DNA of 12,939 nucleotides from JBFHNV01 sp965365655 (GTDB lineage Bacteria; Pseudomonadota; Gammaproteobacteria; HK1), in contig CBDUCN010000131.1 in the NCBI GenBank assembly GCA_965365655.1, forward strand, positions 1 through 12,939. Direction: 5' to 3'. Positions within the stretch are counted from its first letter, which is position 1, and every line of letters begins with the position of its first letter. Shown piece after piece: positions 6,460 through 12,939 of this stretch. Both the position numbers and the translations under genes were made by a program. A model generated the notes under the pieces. It searched no databases, was not told the DNA's origin, and saw nothing but the letters and a program-made list of their open reading frames with translations.

Positions 6460-6936
6460 TTGGACCGATTCGCGAAATACCTGCTGACCGGTCTGATCTG
6501 CATCGTGGCCGCCGGCCAGTTCGTGCAGGTCATCACCCGCTACGTGCTCCAGATCCCGGTCATGGGCCTGGAGGAGACCATGCTCTACCCGACCCTGTGG
6601 CTGTACATCCTGGGTGCGGTGAACGCGTCGCGGGAGAACACCCACATCCGGGCCAACGTGCTCGAGATCTTCCTGAAGACCCCGCGCCAGCACACCGTGC
6701 TGGCGGTGATCGGCGAGGTCCTGAGCCTGATCATCGGCATCTGGCTGACGACCTGGGCCTGGGACTTCACGCGCTACTCGTGGCGAGTGTGGAAGGAGAG
6801 CCCGACGCTCTACATCCCGACCTTCTGGTCCGACGTCGCGCTGTTCGTCGGCATGGTCCTGATGATGATCTACACGGCGGTCCACCTGGTCGGACACCTC
6901 CGCGACCTCGCCAGCGCAGGACAGCACCATGGTTGA
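6460..6936 (+). CDS. TRAP transporter small permease (DctQ family), right operon
   Basis: A 158-residue DctQ-type subunit with four hydrophobic helices (roughly 8-30, 42-60, 84-107, 126-148). It carries family-typical motifs GLEETMLYPTLWLYILGAV (36-54) and RENTHIRANVLEIF (58-71). The start is a TTG at 6460, preceded by a GGGGGAG purine tract at suitable spacing; no in-frame ATG or GTG near the N-terminus fits better. The gene is the first of the operon under the LysR-type regulator. Its 3' end overlaps the large permease by 8 bases, so the two are translationally coupled. It forms the membrane pair with the DctM protein at 6929-8227. Confidence 0.92.
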   Translation: MDRFAKYLLTGLICIVAAGQFVQVITRYVLQIPVMGLEETMLYPTLWLYILGAVNASRENTHIRANVLEIFLKTPRQHTVLAVIGEVLSLIIGIWLTTWAWDFTRYSWRVWKESPTLYIPTFWSDVALFVGMVLMMIYTAVHLVGHLRDLASAGQHHG

Positions 6937-8227
6937 AATCGCACTGATGTCGGTCGGCGTGCTGGTGCTGCTGCTCACGCTCGGCGTTCCGCTGCCGTAC
7001 TGCTTCGGCGGCGCCCTGATGCTGATGTACTTCGTCGGCGACGTGACGATGAAGGGCAACATGCTGTGGGGCTTCCAGCAGCTCGGCAACCCGGTGCTGC
7101 TCGCGATCCCGCTGTTCGTGCTTGCGGGCACGGTCATGAGCCAGAGCGGCATCGCCGCCAGCCTGCTGAACTTCGTCAACGCGTTCATCGGTCACGTGCG
7201 CGGCGGGCTCGGTGTGGTGGCGGCGGTGAGCTGCGCGATCATCGGTGCGATTTCGGGCTCCGGCCTCACCGGCATCGCCGCGATCGGGCCGCTGCTGATC
7301 CCGGAGATGGAGAAGCGCGGATACCCCCGCGAGTACGCCACCGCGCTGGTCGCGAACTCGTCGATCCTCGGCCTGCTGATTCCGCCGAGCGTGACGATGA
7401 TCGTCTACGGCTGGGTCACCGACACCTCGATCCTGGCCTGCTTCCTCGCGACCGCGGGCCCCGGCCTGCTGGTGATGCTGAACTTCTCGCTGGTGAACCT
7501 GTTCCTCGCGCGCAAGTTCCCGCTGAAGCTGGACGCGAAGCCCGCCACCGCGGACCTGGTCTCCGAGGTCGGGCGCCGCGGCGTGAAGGCGGGCCCGGCG
7601 CTGCTGATGCCCGTCATCGTCCTCGGCGGCATCTACGGCGGAATCATGACGCCCACCGAGGCCGCGGCGGTGTCGGTGATCTACGCGATCCCGGTCGGCT
7701 TCCTGATCTACAAGGGGCTGCGCCTGAGCAACTTCCTCGCCGCGGGCATGGAGGCCGCGACCGCCATCGGCACGATCATGCTGATGATCCTGTTCTCGAT
7801 GATCCTGTCGCAGATGTTCGTCATGGAGAGCATTCCGCAGGAGCTGGTCGAGGGGATCTTCCAGATCACCGACAACAAGGTGCTCCTGCTGGTGCTCATC
7901 AACGTGCTGCTGTTCCTGGTCGGGATGGTGGTCAACGACATCACCGCGATCATCCTCATCGCGCCGCTGCTGCTGCCGCTGATGGAGGCGATCGGCGTGA
8001 GCCCGGTGCAGTTCGCCGCGATCATGGGCGTGAACACCGCGATGGGCGGAGTGACGCCGCCCTACGCATCGATTCTCTACCTCGGCGCGCGCATCGGCGA
8101 CGTCAAGGTCACCAAGGTCATCCGCCCGGCGATGGTGCTGATCATCACCGGCTACGTCCCGGTCGTGTTCCTGACCTCGTTCTGGTCCGACCTGTCCCTG
8201 TTCCTGCCGAGACTGTTCGGCTATTGA
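6929..8227 (+). CDS. TRAP transporter large permease (DctM family), right operon
   Basis: A 432-residue DctM-type permease, hydrophobic from end to end. It has the family blocks AIIGAISGSGLTGIAAIGPLL (near 104-124), LGLLIPPS near 148, IMTPTEAAAVSVIYAIP near 240 and MGGVTPPYASILYLGARIG near 372. It moves substrate across the inner membrane using an ion gradient. The ATG at 6929 overlaps the end of the small permease and has AGGA at good spacing. The protein is clearly divergent from the large permease at 856-2187 (for example SGSGLTG against SGSDAAG, and TPPYASI against TPPLGLN), so the two TRAP systems are not a recent duplication and probably carry different substrates. Confidence 0.95.
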   Translation: MVEIALMSVGVLVLLLTLGVPLPYCFGGALMLMYFVGDVTMKGNMLWGFQQLGNPVLLAIPLFVLAGTVMSQSGIAASLLNFVNAFIGHVRGGLGVVAAVSCAIIGAISGSGLTGIAAIGPLLIPEMEKRGYPREYATALVANSSILGLLIPPSVTMIVYGWVTDTSILACFLATAGPGLLVMLNFSLVNLFLARKFPLKLDAKPATADLVSEVGRRGVKAGPALLMPVIVLGGIYGGIMTPTEAAAVSVIYAIPVGFLIYKGLRLSNFLAAGMEAATAIGTIMLMILFSMILSQMFVMESIPQELVEGIFQITDNKVLLLVLINVLLFLVGMVVNDITAIILIAPLLLPLMEAIGVSPVQFAAIMGVNTAMGGVTPPYASILYLGARIGDVKVTKVIRPAMVLIITGYVPVVFLTSFWSDLSLFLPRLFGY

Positions 8228-8252
8228 CCCACCCGACCAAGGAGTCCCCGAC

Positions 8253-9248
8253 ATGAAGACAACGTCCGGCCTGTTCTGTGCCGCCCTCGCCGCGGCCATC
8301 GCGTTCGCGAGCCCCGTCGAGGCGGCGCGGCTCAAGATCAGCCACGTGCGTCCGCAGGGCACGACCATCGACAACGAGCTGAAGGACTTCGCCGCCGCGC
8401 TCGAGAAAGCCACCGACGGCGGCGTCAAGCTCAAGATCTTCGCCGCCAGCGCGCTCGGCGACTACACCACGGTGCAGGAGCGCATCTCGGTCGGCGCGGT
8501 GGACATGGCGTGCCAGCCGGCGGCCACCGGAACGACGCGCAGGATGCAGATCAGCTCGTTCCCCTACCTCGCCGAGGACTGGGCGAGCGCGAAGCGGATC
8601 TACGGCCCCGGCGGTCCGGTGCGCGACGCGATGGCCGAGCTGTACGCCGGCGAGGGCATCACGATGCTCGCCGCGTATCCGGTCTACTTCGGCGGCATCT
8701 CGCTCAACCGCGACGCCGTGGCGCCGGGCGATCCGAGCGTCAGCAAGGGCATCAAGGTCCGGGTGCCCGGCATCAAGAGCTTCCAGATGCTCGGCGATGC
8801 CCTCGGCTACATCTCGTCGCCGATCCCGTTCTCGGAGGCCTTCACCGCGGTGCAGACCGGCGTCGTCGACGGCGTCATCGGCTCCGGTGCCGAAGGCTAC
8901 TACGCGTCGTTCCGTGACGTGACGAAGACCTATATCGCCGCCAACACGCACTTCGAGGTCTGGTACCTGATCATCAACACCGAGACGCTGAACGACCTCG
9001 ACGACGCCGAGCGCAAGGCGCTGCTCGCCGCGGCCGCCGAGTTCGAGACGAAGCGCTGGGCCACGGCCGAGGCCGACCAGGGCAAGAACGAGCGCAAGCT
9101 CGCCGACAACGGCGCGGCCATCGTGCACCCGTCGGCGGAGCAGCTGGCCGCGATGGCGAAGAAGGTGCGCGCCGAGGTGTGGCCGGTGATCCTCGACGAC
9201 GTGGGCGCGGACTGGGGCAAGGCCATCCTCGACCAAGCCGCGAAGTGA
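8253..9248 (+). CDS. TRAP transporter solute-binding protein (DctP family) with Sec signal
   Basis: A 331-residue DctP-type periplasmic binding protein. It has a short Sec signal peptide (residues 1-25, cleavage after VEAA, mature start RLKISHVRP). The GIKVRVPG block is at 166-173, with R170 the expected ligand-contacting arginine. A downstream FSEAFTAVQTGVVDGVIG segment is typical of the family. The ATG is preceded by AAGGAG (8240-8245). It follows the large permease by 25 bp and is the third gene of the right operon, an order (QMP) opposite to the left operon (PQM). A strong hairpin follows it. Because three dehydrogenase subunits follow, the ligand is likely an amino acid or N-substituted amino acid carboxylate; this is inference. 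Confidence 0.95.
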   Translation: MKTTSGLFCAALAAAIAFASPVEAARLKISHVRPQGTTIDNELKDFAAALEKATDGGVKLKIFAASALGDYTTVQERISVGAVDMACQPAATGTTRRMQISSFPYLAEDWASAKRIYGPGGPVRDAMAELYAGEGITMLAAYPVYFGGISLNRDAVAPGDPSVSKGIKVRVPGIKSFQMLGDALGYISSPIPFSEAFTAVQTGVVDGVIGSGAEGYYASFRDVTKTYIAANTHFEVWYLIINTETLNDLDDAERKALLAAAAEFETKRWATAEADQGKNERKLADNGAAIVHPSAEQLAAMAKKVRAEVWPVILDDVGADWGKAILDQAAK

Positions 9249-9267
9249 GCCCGGCGCTCATGCCACA

Positions 9268-9303
9268 CGTGCCGGGCGGCGGTCGTTGCCGCCGCCCGGC
9301 ACG
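9268..9303 (+). other. Perfect 15-bp stem-loop after the TRAP binding-protein gene
   Basis: Positions 9268-9282 pair perfectly with 9289-9303 around a 6-base loop (TCGTTG). No T-run follows, so full intrinsic termination is unlikely. The element sits between the binding-protein stop (9248) and the FAD-subunit start (9331), where it could stabilise the upstream mRNA or partly reduce transcription of the dehydrogenase genes. Any start codon at or before 9286 for the next gene would be buried in it. Confidence 0.65.
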
Positions 9304-9330
9304 CACTGCGAGACGAGCGACGTGACGGCG

Positions 9331-10431
9331 ATGGATACCGAGTACACCGTGGTCGGGGGCGGCGTCGTCGGCCTGTCGGTGGCCTGGGGGCTGCTGAAGC
9401 GGGGCCGCAGCGTGCGCGTGCTCGATGGCGACGACGGCAGCTTCCGCGCATCGCGCGGCAACTTCGGGCTGGTGTGGGTGCAGAGCAAGGGCCTGAGCCA
9501 GCCCGCGTATGCGCGCTGGTCGAAGCGCGCCGCCAAGGCCTGGCGGGGGTTCGCCGACGAGCTCTCGGATGCCAGCGGGCTCGACGTCGCGCTCGCGCAG
9601 GACGGCGGCTACGACCTCCACTTCGACGAGCGCACGCTGGCCGAGACGGTCGCGAAGTACGAGCGGCTGAAGGCGGAGCTCGACGGCGACTATCCGTTCG
9701 AGGTGCTGGGCGCGAACGCACTGCGTCGCGAGGAGCCGGCCATCGGCCCGCAGGTCACCGGCGCGATCCTGCACCACGAGGACGGCCACGTGAATCCGCT
9801 CAAGCTGCTGAGGGCGCTCGCGTTCGACGTGCGTCGCCTCGGTGCGCAGGTGCTGACGGGGCGCGAGGTGAGCGGCTTCGAGCACCGTAACGGCGAGTTC
9901 CGCACCCGCACCACCGCGGGCGAGGTGTTCGCGAGCCACAAGGTGGTGCTCGCCGCCGGGCTCGGTGCGATCGGCCTCGGCCCGATGCTCGGCTTCAAGG
10001 CGCCGATCCGGCCGCTGCGCGGGCAGGTGCTGGTGACGGAGAAGATGCCGTCATTGATCAAGCGCCCGTCGCTGATCGCGCGCCAGGTCGACGAGGGCGG
10101 CGTGCAGATGGGCGACTCGAAGGAGGACGTCGGATTCGACGACCGGGAGACGCTGCTCACGACCGCGAAGATCGCGGCGCGCGCGGTGCGCGCGTATCCC
10201 GAGCTCGCGAACGCGAAGCTGGTCCGCAGCTGGGGCGCGCTGCGCGTGATGTCGCCGGACGGGCTGCCGATCTACCAGGAGTCGACGACGATGCCCGGCG
10301 CGTTCCTCGTCACCTGCCACAGCGGCGTGACGCTCGCGTCCGTCCATGCGCGCGTGCTGCCGGACTGGCTCGAGCACGCCGCAGGCGCGCCGGACCTGCG
10401 GGTCTTCGGAGAGGACCGGTTCGATGTTTGA
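9331..10431 (+). CDS. FAD-dependent amino-acid/opine dehydrogenase catalytic subunit (DadA/HcnC/OoxB-like)
   Basis: A 366-residue member of the D-amino-acid-oxidase fold family. The dinucleotide-binding motif TVVGGGVVGLSVAWGLLKRG (6-25) binds FAD. A central substrate domain is followed by a C-terminal WGALRVMSPDGLPIY and CHSGVTLASVHARVLPDWL segment typical of the HcnC/OoxB type. It probably oxidises an amine or secondary amine next to a carboxylate and passes electrons to the two subunits encoded next. Starts at GTG 9322 or ATG 9331 are both possible; I chose the ATG because the protein then opens with the usual few residues before the nucleotide-binding strand. A TTG at 9286 falls inside the upstream hairpin and is rejected. 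The gene overlaps the [2Fe-2S] gene by 8 bases. Alternatives within the family are glycine/sarcosine oxidase, D-hydroxyproline dehydrogenase and proline dehydrogenase subunits; the substrate is unknown. Confidence 0.9.
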   Translation: MDTEYTVVGGGVVGLSVAWGLLKRGRSVRVLDGDDGSFRASRGNFGLVWVQSKGLSQPAYARWSKRAAKAWRGFADELSDASGLDVALAQDGGYDLHFDERTLAETVAKYERLKAELDGDYPFEVLGANALRREEPAIGPQVTGAILHHEDGHVNPLKLLRALAFDVRRLGAQVLTGREVSGFEHRNGEFRTRTTAGEVFASHKVVLAAGLGAIGLGPMLGFKAPIRPLRGQVLVTEKMPSLIKRPSLIARQVDEGGVQMGDSKEDVGFDDRETLLTTAKIAARAVRAYPELANAKLVRSWGALRVMSPDGLPIYQESTTMPGAFLVTCHSGVTLASVHARVLPDWLEHAAGAPDLRVFGEDRFDV

Positions 10432-10723
10432 ACGGATAGACGATGCCGGCGCGCCGGTCAGCGTGCGCTTCGACGGCGAGGACGTGCGTCTCGCCGACGG
10501 CGACAACCTCGCGGCCGCGCTGCTTGCGGCCGGGGTCGGGTTCTTCCGCCGCACGCCGGTGTCGGGCGCGCCGCGTGCGCCGTTCTGCATGATGGGCGCG
10601 TGCTTCGAGTGCCTGGTCGAGATCGACGGCGTGACGGTGCAGGCGTGCACGGTCACGGTGCGCCCGGGGCTGGTGGTGCGCCGCGCGGGACCGCGCGAGG
10701 AGGCGGACGATGAAGCGCAGTGA
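10424..10723 (+). CDS. [2Fe-2S] ferredoxin-like subunit of the dehydrogenase (HcnA-like)
   Basis: A 99-residue protein with a plant-type [2Fe-2S] cluster motif: C55, C60, C63 and C75 (Cx4Cx2Cx11C, in the context PFCMMGACFECLVEIDG and QACTV). This is the form found in the small subunit of HcnABC-type and hydroxyproline/opine dehydrogenases, where it carries electrons between flavins. The ATG at 10424 has GGAGAGGA at 10408-10415. The gene overlaps both neighbours (8 bases with the FAD subunit, 14 with the next), a strong sign that the three products form one complex. All four cysteines are present. An upstream ATG at 10346 would add 26 residues read in another frame of the FAD subunit and is unlikely. 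Confidence 0.9.
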   Translation: MFERIDDAGAPVSVRFDGEDVRLADGDNLAAALLAAGVGFFRRTPVSGAPRAPFCMMGACFECLVEIDGVTVQACTVTVRPGLVVRRAGPREEADDEAQ

Positions 10724-12113
10724 TCTGGTCGTCGTCGGCGCCGGACCGGCCGGCATGGCGGCCGCGAGCGGCGCCGCCGCGCTCGGCCTGGACACGGTGG
10801 TGCTGGACGAGCAGGACGGCGCGGGAGGCCAGATCTACCGCGGCGTGGCCGGCGTGCCCGCGCGGCGCGCGGCGATCCTCGGCGAGGACTACCTCGCCGG
10901 GCGGGCGCTGACGGACGCGCTGGCGGGGTCCGGCGCGCGTCACGTCACCCGGGCCACGGTGTGGCGCATCGACGAGGACGGGACGGTCGCGTGGTCGCGC
11001 GACGGCGTCGGCGACTGCGTGCGCGCGCGTGCGGTGATCGTCGCGACCGGTGCGCTGGAGCGCCCGGTGCCGGTGCCCGGCTGGACGCTGCCGGGCGTGA
11101 TGACCGCCGGCGCGGCGCAGATCCTGCTCAAGCAGTCCGGCGTCGTGCCGCAGCGCGCGGTGATCGCGGGCGCCGGGCCGCTGCTGTACCTGGTCGCGCA
11201 GCAGCTCGTGCGCGCGGGGGCCCCGCCGCTCGCGATCGTCGAGACGCGGGCGCCGGGGGCGACCGCGCGCGCCGCGCGACACCTGGCCGGGGCCGTGCGC
11301 GGCTGGCGCTATCTCGCGAAGGGCATCCGCATGCTCGCCGACGTCCGGCGCGCCGGCGTGCCGCGCCACACCGGGTGCACGGCGCTGCGCATCGAGGGCG
11401 ACGAGGCCGCGCAGGCGATCGTGTTCGAGCAGCGAGGGCGAACGCGGCGCATCGCGTGCGAGCACGTGTTGCTGCACCAGGGCGTGGTGCCGAACATCCA
11501 GGCCACGCAGGCGCTGCGCCTGGAGCACGACTGGGACGACGCGCAGCGCTGCTTCAGGCCGCGGCTGGACGCCTGCGGGCGCAGCAGCAACCCGATCGTC
11601 TACGTCGCCGGTGACGGCGGCGGGATCGGCGGCGCGCTCGCGGCCGCGCACGCGGGGCGGCTGGCCGCGCTCGCCGCAGGCCACGCGCTGGGCGCCCTGG
11701 CGCGCGAGCAGTTCCAGCGCGAGTCGACGGCGGTGCGTGCGGCCCTGCGACGCGAGCTCGCGATACGCCCGTTCCTCGACGCGCTGTACGCGCCGGCGCC
11801 CGAGATGCTGCGCCCGGCCGACGACACCGTCGTGTGCCGATGCGAGGAGGTCACCGCCGGCGACGTGCGGCGCTACGTCACGGCGGGCTGCGTCGGACCC
11901 AACCAGACCAAGGCCTTCGGCCGCTGCGGGATGGGGCCGTGCCAGGGCCGCTACTGCGGGCTGACGGTCACCGAGATCCTCGCGCACGCGAACGGCAGGC
12001 CGCAGGCCGACACCGGCTACTACCGCATCCGCATGCCGCTGAAGCCGGTGACGCTGGGCGAGATGGCGGCGATGGTGAGCGTGGTCGACGCGCAGGCCGC
12101 AGACGCGAGCTGA
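10710..12113 (+). CDS. FAD/NAD(P)-binding dehydrogenase subunit with C-terminal Fe-S cysteine cluster (HcnB/OoxA-like)
   Basis: A 467-residue pyridine-nucleotide-disulfide-oxidoreductase-type protein. It has an FAD-binding motif at the N-terminus (VVVGAGPAGMAAASGAAALG, 7-26), GGQIYRG near 39-45, a second GxGxxL dinucleotide motif (VIAGAGPLLYLVAQQLVRAG, about 151-170), and a VYVAGDGGGIGGALAAAHAG segment near 297-316. The C-terminal BFD-like domain holds C376, C378, C406 and C411 in VVCRCEEV and GRCGMGPCQGRYCG, enough for one [2Fe-2S] cluster. This architecture is that of OoxA/NoxA (opine oxidase) and HcnB, which work with a DAO-fold subunit and a small [2Fe-2S] subunit, exactly the two preceding genes. 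The ATG at 10710 has GAGGAGG at 10697-10703. It is the last gene of the operon; a 6-bp stem-loop (12120-12137) follows the stop without a T-run. Confidence 0.92.
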   Translation: MKRSDLVVVGAGPAGMAAASGAAALGLDTVVLDEQDGAGGQIYRGVAGVPARRAAILGEDYLAGRALTDALAGSGARHVTRATVWRIDEDGTVAWSRDGVGDCVRARAVIVATGALERPVPVPGWTLPGVMTAGAAQILLKQSGVVPQRAVIAGAGPLLYLVAQQLVRAGAPPLAIVETRAPGATARAARHLAGAVRGWRYLAKGIRMLADVRRAGVPRHTGCTALRIEGDEAAQAIVFEQRGRTRRIACEHVLLHQGVVPNIQATQALRLEHDWDDAQRCFRPRLDACGRSSNPIVYVAGDGGGIGGALAAAHAGRLAALAAGHALGALAREQFQRESTAVRAALRRELAIRPFLDALYAPAPEMLRPADDTVVCRCEEVTAGDVRRYVTAGCVGPNQTKAFGRCGMGPCQGRYCGLTVTEILAHANGRPQADTGYYRIRMPLKPVTLGEMAAMVSVVDAQAADAS

Positions 12114-12349
12114 GCTTCGCGACGGCGGCGCCCGTCGACGAACCGGCAGGTGCTAGATCAGCAACGACTTGTTTCTCAATTGCCTGGCGCGTTTCACTCG
12201 CGAACGGAGCGCAACACGCAAATCGAGGCAGGAGAGCGACTTACGTTACATACGTGCGTATTGGCGAACATGAGCGCGCCGCGCGACGGTACCTCTGCCG
12301 TACCCCGGAGTCGGTGGCTTGCGATTGATGCGACGCCATTGCAACGCGC
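12114..12349. other. Non-coding stretch between the dehydrogenase operon and the Kazal gene
   Basis: 236 bp between two convergent genes. I see no supportable gene. Weak structures are a CGACGG/CCGTCG stem with a 6-base loop (12120-12137), an ATACG-TG-CGTAT inverted repeat (12250-12261) and a GGTAC/GTACC stem (12288-12304). None is followed by a T-run, so no clear intrinsic terminator is visible for either operon. Confidence 0.4.
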
Positions 12350-12643
12350 TTATTGCTGCTCCTCGCACGCCCCGGGGCGATAGCTCTCCACGGCGATGTC
12401 CGAGCAGGCGCTGCAGCCGTTCGAGTAGGTCTTCTCGGTACCGTCGCGAAGCTGGCCGCAGACAGGCGTGTAATCCATGGTGCAGATCTCGGGCCTGGGA
12501 TCGGCGCAGAACCCCTCGGCAGCCCGCGGCTCGCCATCGCCCGTGCTCTGCGGTGCCGCGGTACAAGCCGTGAAGCCTGCAGTTGCCAGGATGATGACGA
12601 AGCGGGCGAAGAACATGCGCAACAAGCGAAATCTCCAGAGCAC
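12350..12643 (-). CDS. Small lipoprotein with a Kazal-type serine protease inhibitor domain
   Basis: A 97-residue exported protein. The GTG start at 12643 has GGAGG five bases upstream; a downstream ATG at 12616 has no such site. Residues 1-27 are basic then hydrophobic and end in TAGFTAC, an imperfect lipobox with Cys27 as the probable lipidated residue. The mature part has six further cysteines (46, 54, 62, 77, 80, 93) in Kazal order, with Cx7C between 54 and 62 and TYSNGCSAC at 72-80. By alignment with ovomucoid third domain (CTLEYRPLC against CTMDYTPVC here), the reactive-site P1 residue is Met56, suggesting a chymotrypsin-, elastase- or subtilisin-like target. The loop between Cys62 and Cys77 is about four residues longer than in classical Kazal domains. 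The gene stands alone, convergent with the dehydrogenase operon. Fold and export are well supported; inhibition is inference. Confidence 0.85.
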   Translation of the reverse strand: MLWRFRLLRMFFARFVIILATAGFTACTAAPQSTGDGEPRAAEGFCADPRPEICTMDYTPVCGQLRDGTEKTYSNGCSACSDIAVESYRPGACEEQQ

Positions 12644-12939
12644 GGCTTCCTCCCGCTGGGCGCGAGCGCGGAGCGCCTCGGGCGCCGCCTGCGGCGGCCG
12701 GGTGGTTCCGGATCGCGTTGGGCGACTTCCGACCTGGTCGTCCCGAGCGCCGGCGGCGCCGGCCGTATACCTTTGCGTCCTCCGCGACCTGTCGGGATTC
12801 TTTACACCTGCCGCGGCGAGGTGCGGAGGCAAAGATTCGACTCCGTGAAAAAAATTCGAGTTTTAATCCACAGGTCGATCTTTGCATGAAGTCTCGATCT
12901 TTGCATTGATAGTCGAAAGTCAGTCGGCGGCCAAGCCAT
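12644..12939. other. Upstream region of the Kazal gene, no gene seen
   Basis: 296 bp with no supportable coding region on either strand. It contains a GCCGGC/GCCGGC stem-loop (12749-12763) that would lie in the Kazal leader, a TATACG hexamer on the minus strand near 12765-12770 that could be a -10, a run of seven A (12848-12854), and the 13-bp direct repeat at 12875-12906. A minus-strand frame opening at the right edge is only about 45 codons, shows no family features and is not called. Confidence 0.4.
12875..12906. repeat. 13-bp direct repeat, period 19
   Basis: TCGATCTTTGCAT occurs at 12875-12887 and again, identically, at 12894-12906, separated by 6 bp. A near-inverted copy (GCAAAGATTCGA) lies at 12829-12840. 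Two direct copies about two helical turns apart suggest a protein-binding site, possibly controlling the Kazal gene or a gene beyond the right edge. Confidence 0.6.

Noticed and set aside
6767..8434. Minus-strand 555-codon open frame opposite the right large permease
   Set aside because: Low-complexity composition rich in Asp, His, Arg and Gln with no family features; the plus strand holds overlapping dctQ- and dctM-type genes.
9286..9330. TTG start at 9286 for the FAD subunit
   Set aside because: It lies inside the loop and stem of the 9268-9303 hairpin and would add residues without family resemblance before the FAD-binding motif.
8145..9939. Long minus-strand open frames opposite the right binding protein and FAD subunit
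   Set aside because: Composition typical of reverse-strand shadows, no ribosome-binding sites or domains, and fully covered by well-supported plus-strand genes.
10653..11987. Minus-strand 444-codon open frame opposite the HcnB/OoxA-like gene
   Set aside because: Rich in Arg, Ala and His and without any recognisable domain; the plus strand shows clear FAD and Fe-S motifs.
12120..12137. Intrinsic terminator after the dehydrogenase operon
   Set aside because: Only a 6-bp stem with no T-run; noted within the non-coding stretch but too weak to call as a terminator.
12822..12845. tRNA T-arm-like sequence (ATTCGACTCC flanked by a CGGAG/CTCCG stem)
   Set aside because: No acceptor, D or anticodon arms can be folded upstream, and the stem is followed by an A-run rather than a CCA end, so neither a tRNA nor a tRNA attachment remnant is supported.
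12803..12939. Minus-strand frame of about 45 codons entering from the right edge
   Set aside because: Short, no ribosome-binding site visible, no family features, and it runs through the direct repeat and poly-A tract.

Overview
The window is about 70 % GC, and long open frames lie opposite most genes, as expected at that composition. The gene content (two complete TRAP transporters, LacI and LysR regulators, a three-subunit flavin/iron-sulfur dehydrogenase) fits the catabolic accessory genome of a high-GC proteobacterium. A Burkholderiales-like betaproteobacterium or a high-GC alphaproteobacterium would both fit; the sequence does not decide between them. I see no rRNA, tRNA, CRISPR array, transposase or phage gene.

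Left block (1-4300, minus strand, read right to left). A LacI-controlled operon: a 72-residue two-helix membrane protein of unknown function, a Tat-exported TRAP binding protein, the TRAP small permease, the TRAP large permease, and a histidinol-dehydrogenase-family enzyme that runs off the left edge. The dehydrogenase is not in a his operon. Its context and the fragment's motifs recall HpsN, the sulfopropanediol dehydrogenase served by its own TRAP carrier. The promoter is clear: -35 and -10 hexamers 17 bp apart, each overlapped by a LacI-type operator with a central CG. Two stem-loops separate the binding-protein gene from the permease genes.

Middle (4358-6329). The divergent LacI-family gene (plus strand) ends 13 bp from a convergent LysR-family gene (minus strand). 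The LysR gene is in turn divergent, across an AT-rich spacer, from the right block.

Right block (6460-12113, plus strand). A second TRAP system in the order small permease, large permease, Sec-exported binding protein. After a perfect 15-bp stem-loop come three overlapping genes: a DadA/HcnC/OoxB-like FAD subunit, a 99-residue [2Fe-2S] subunit, and an HcnB/OoxA-like FAD subunit with a C-terminal cysteine cluster. This trio is the architecture of opine oxidases, hydrogen cyanide synthase and D-hydroxyproline/proline dehydrogenases. The LysR resembles the OccR/NocR type. The most economical reading is an import-and-oxidise module for an amino acid or opine-like secondary amine.

Right end (12114-12939). 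A non-coding stretch, a small minus-strand lipoprotein with one Kazal-type protease-inhibitor domain, and an upstream region carrying a 13-bp direct repeat. This part has no evident link to the catabolic genes.
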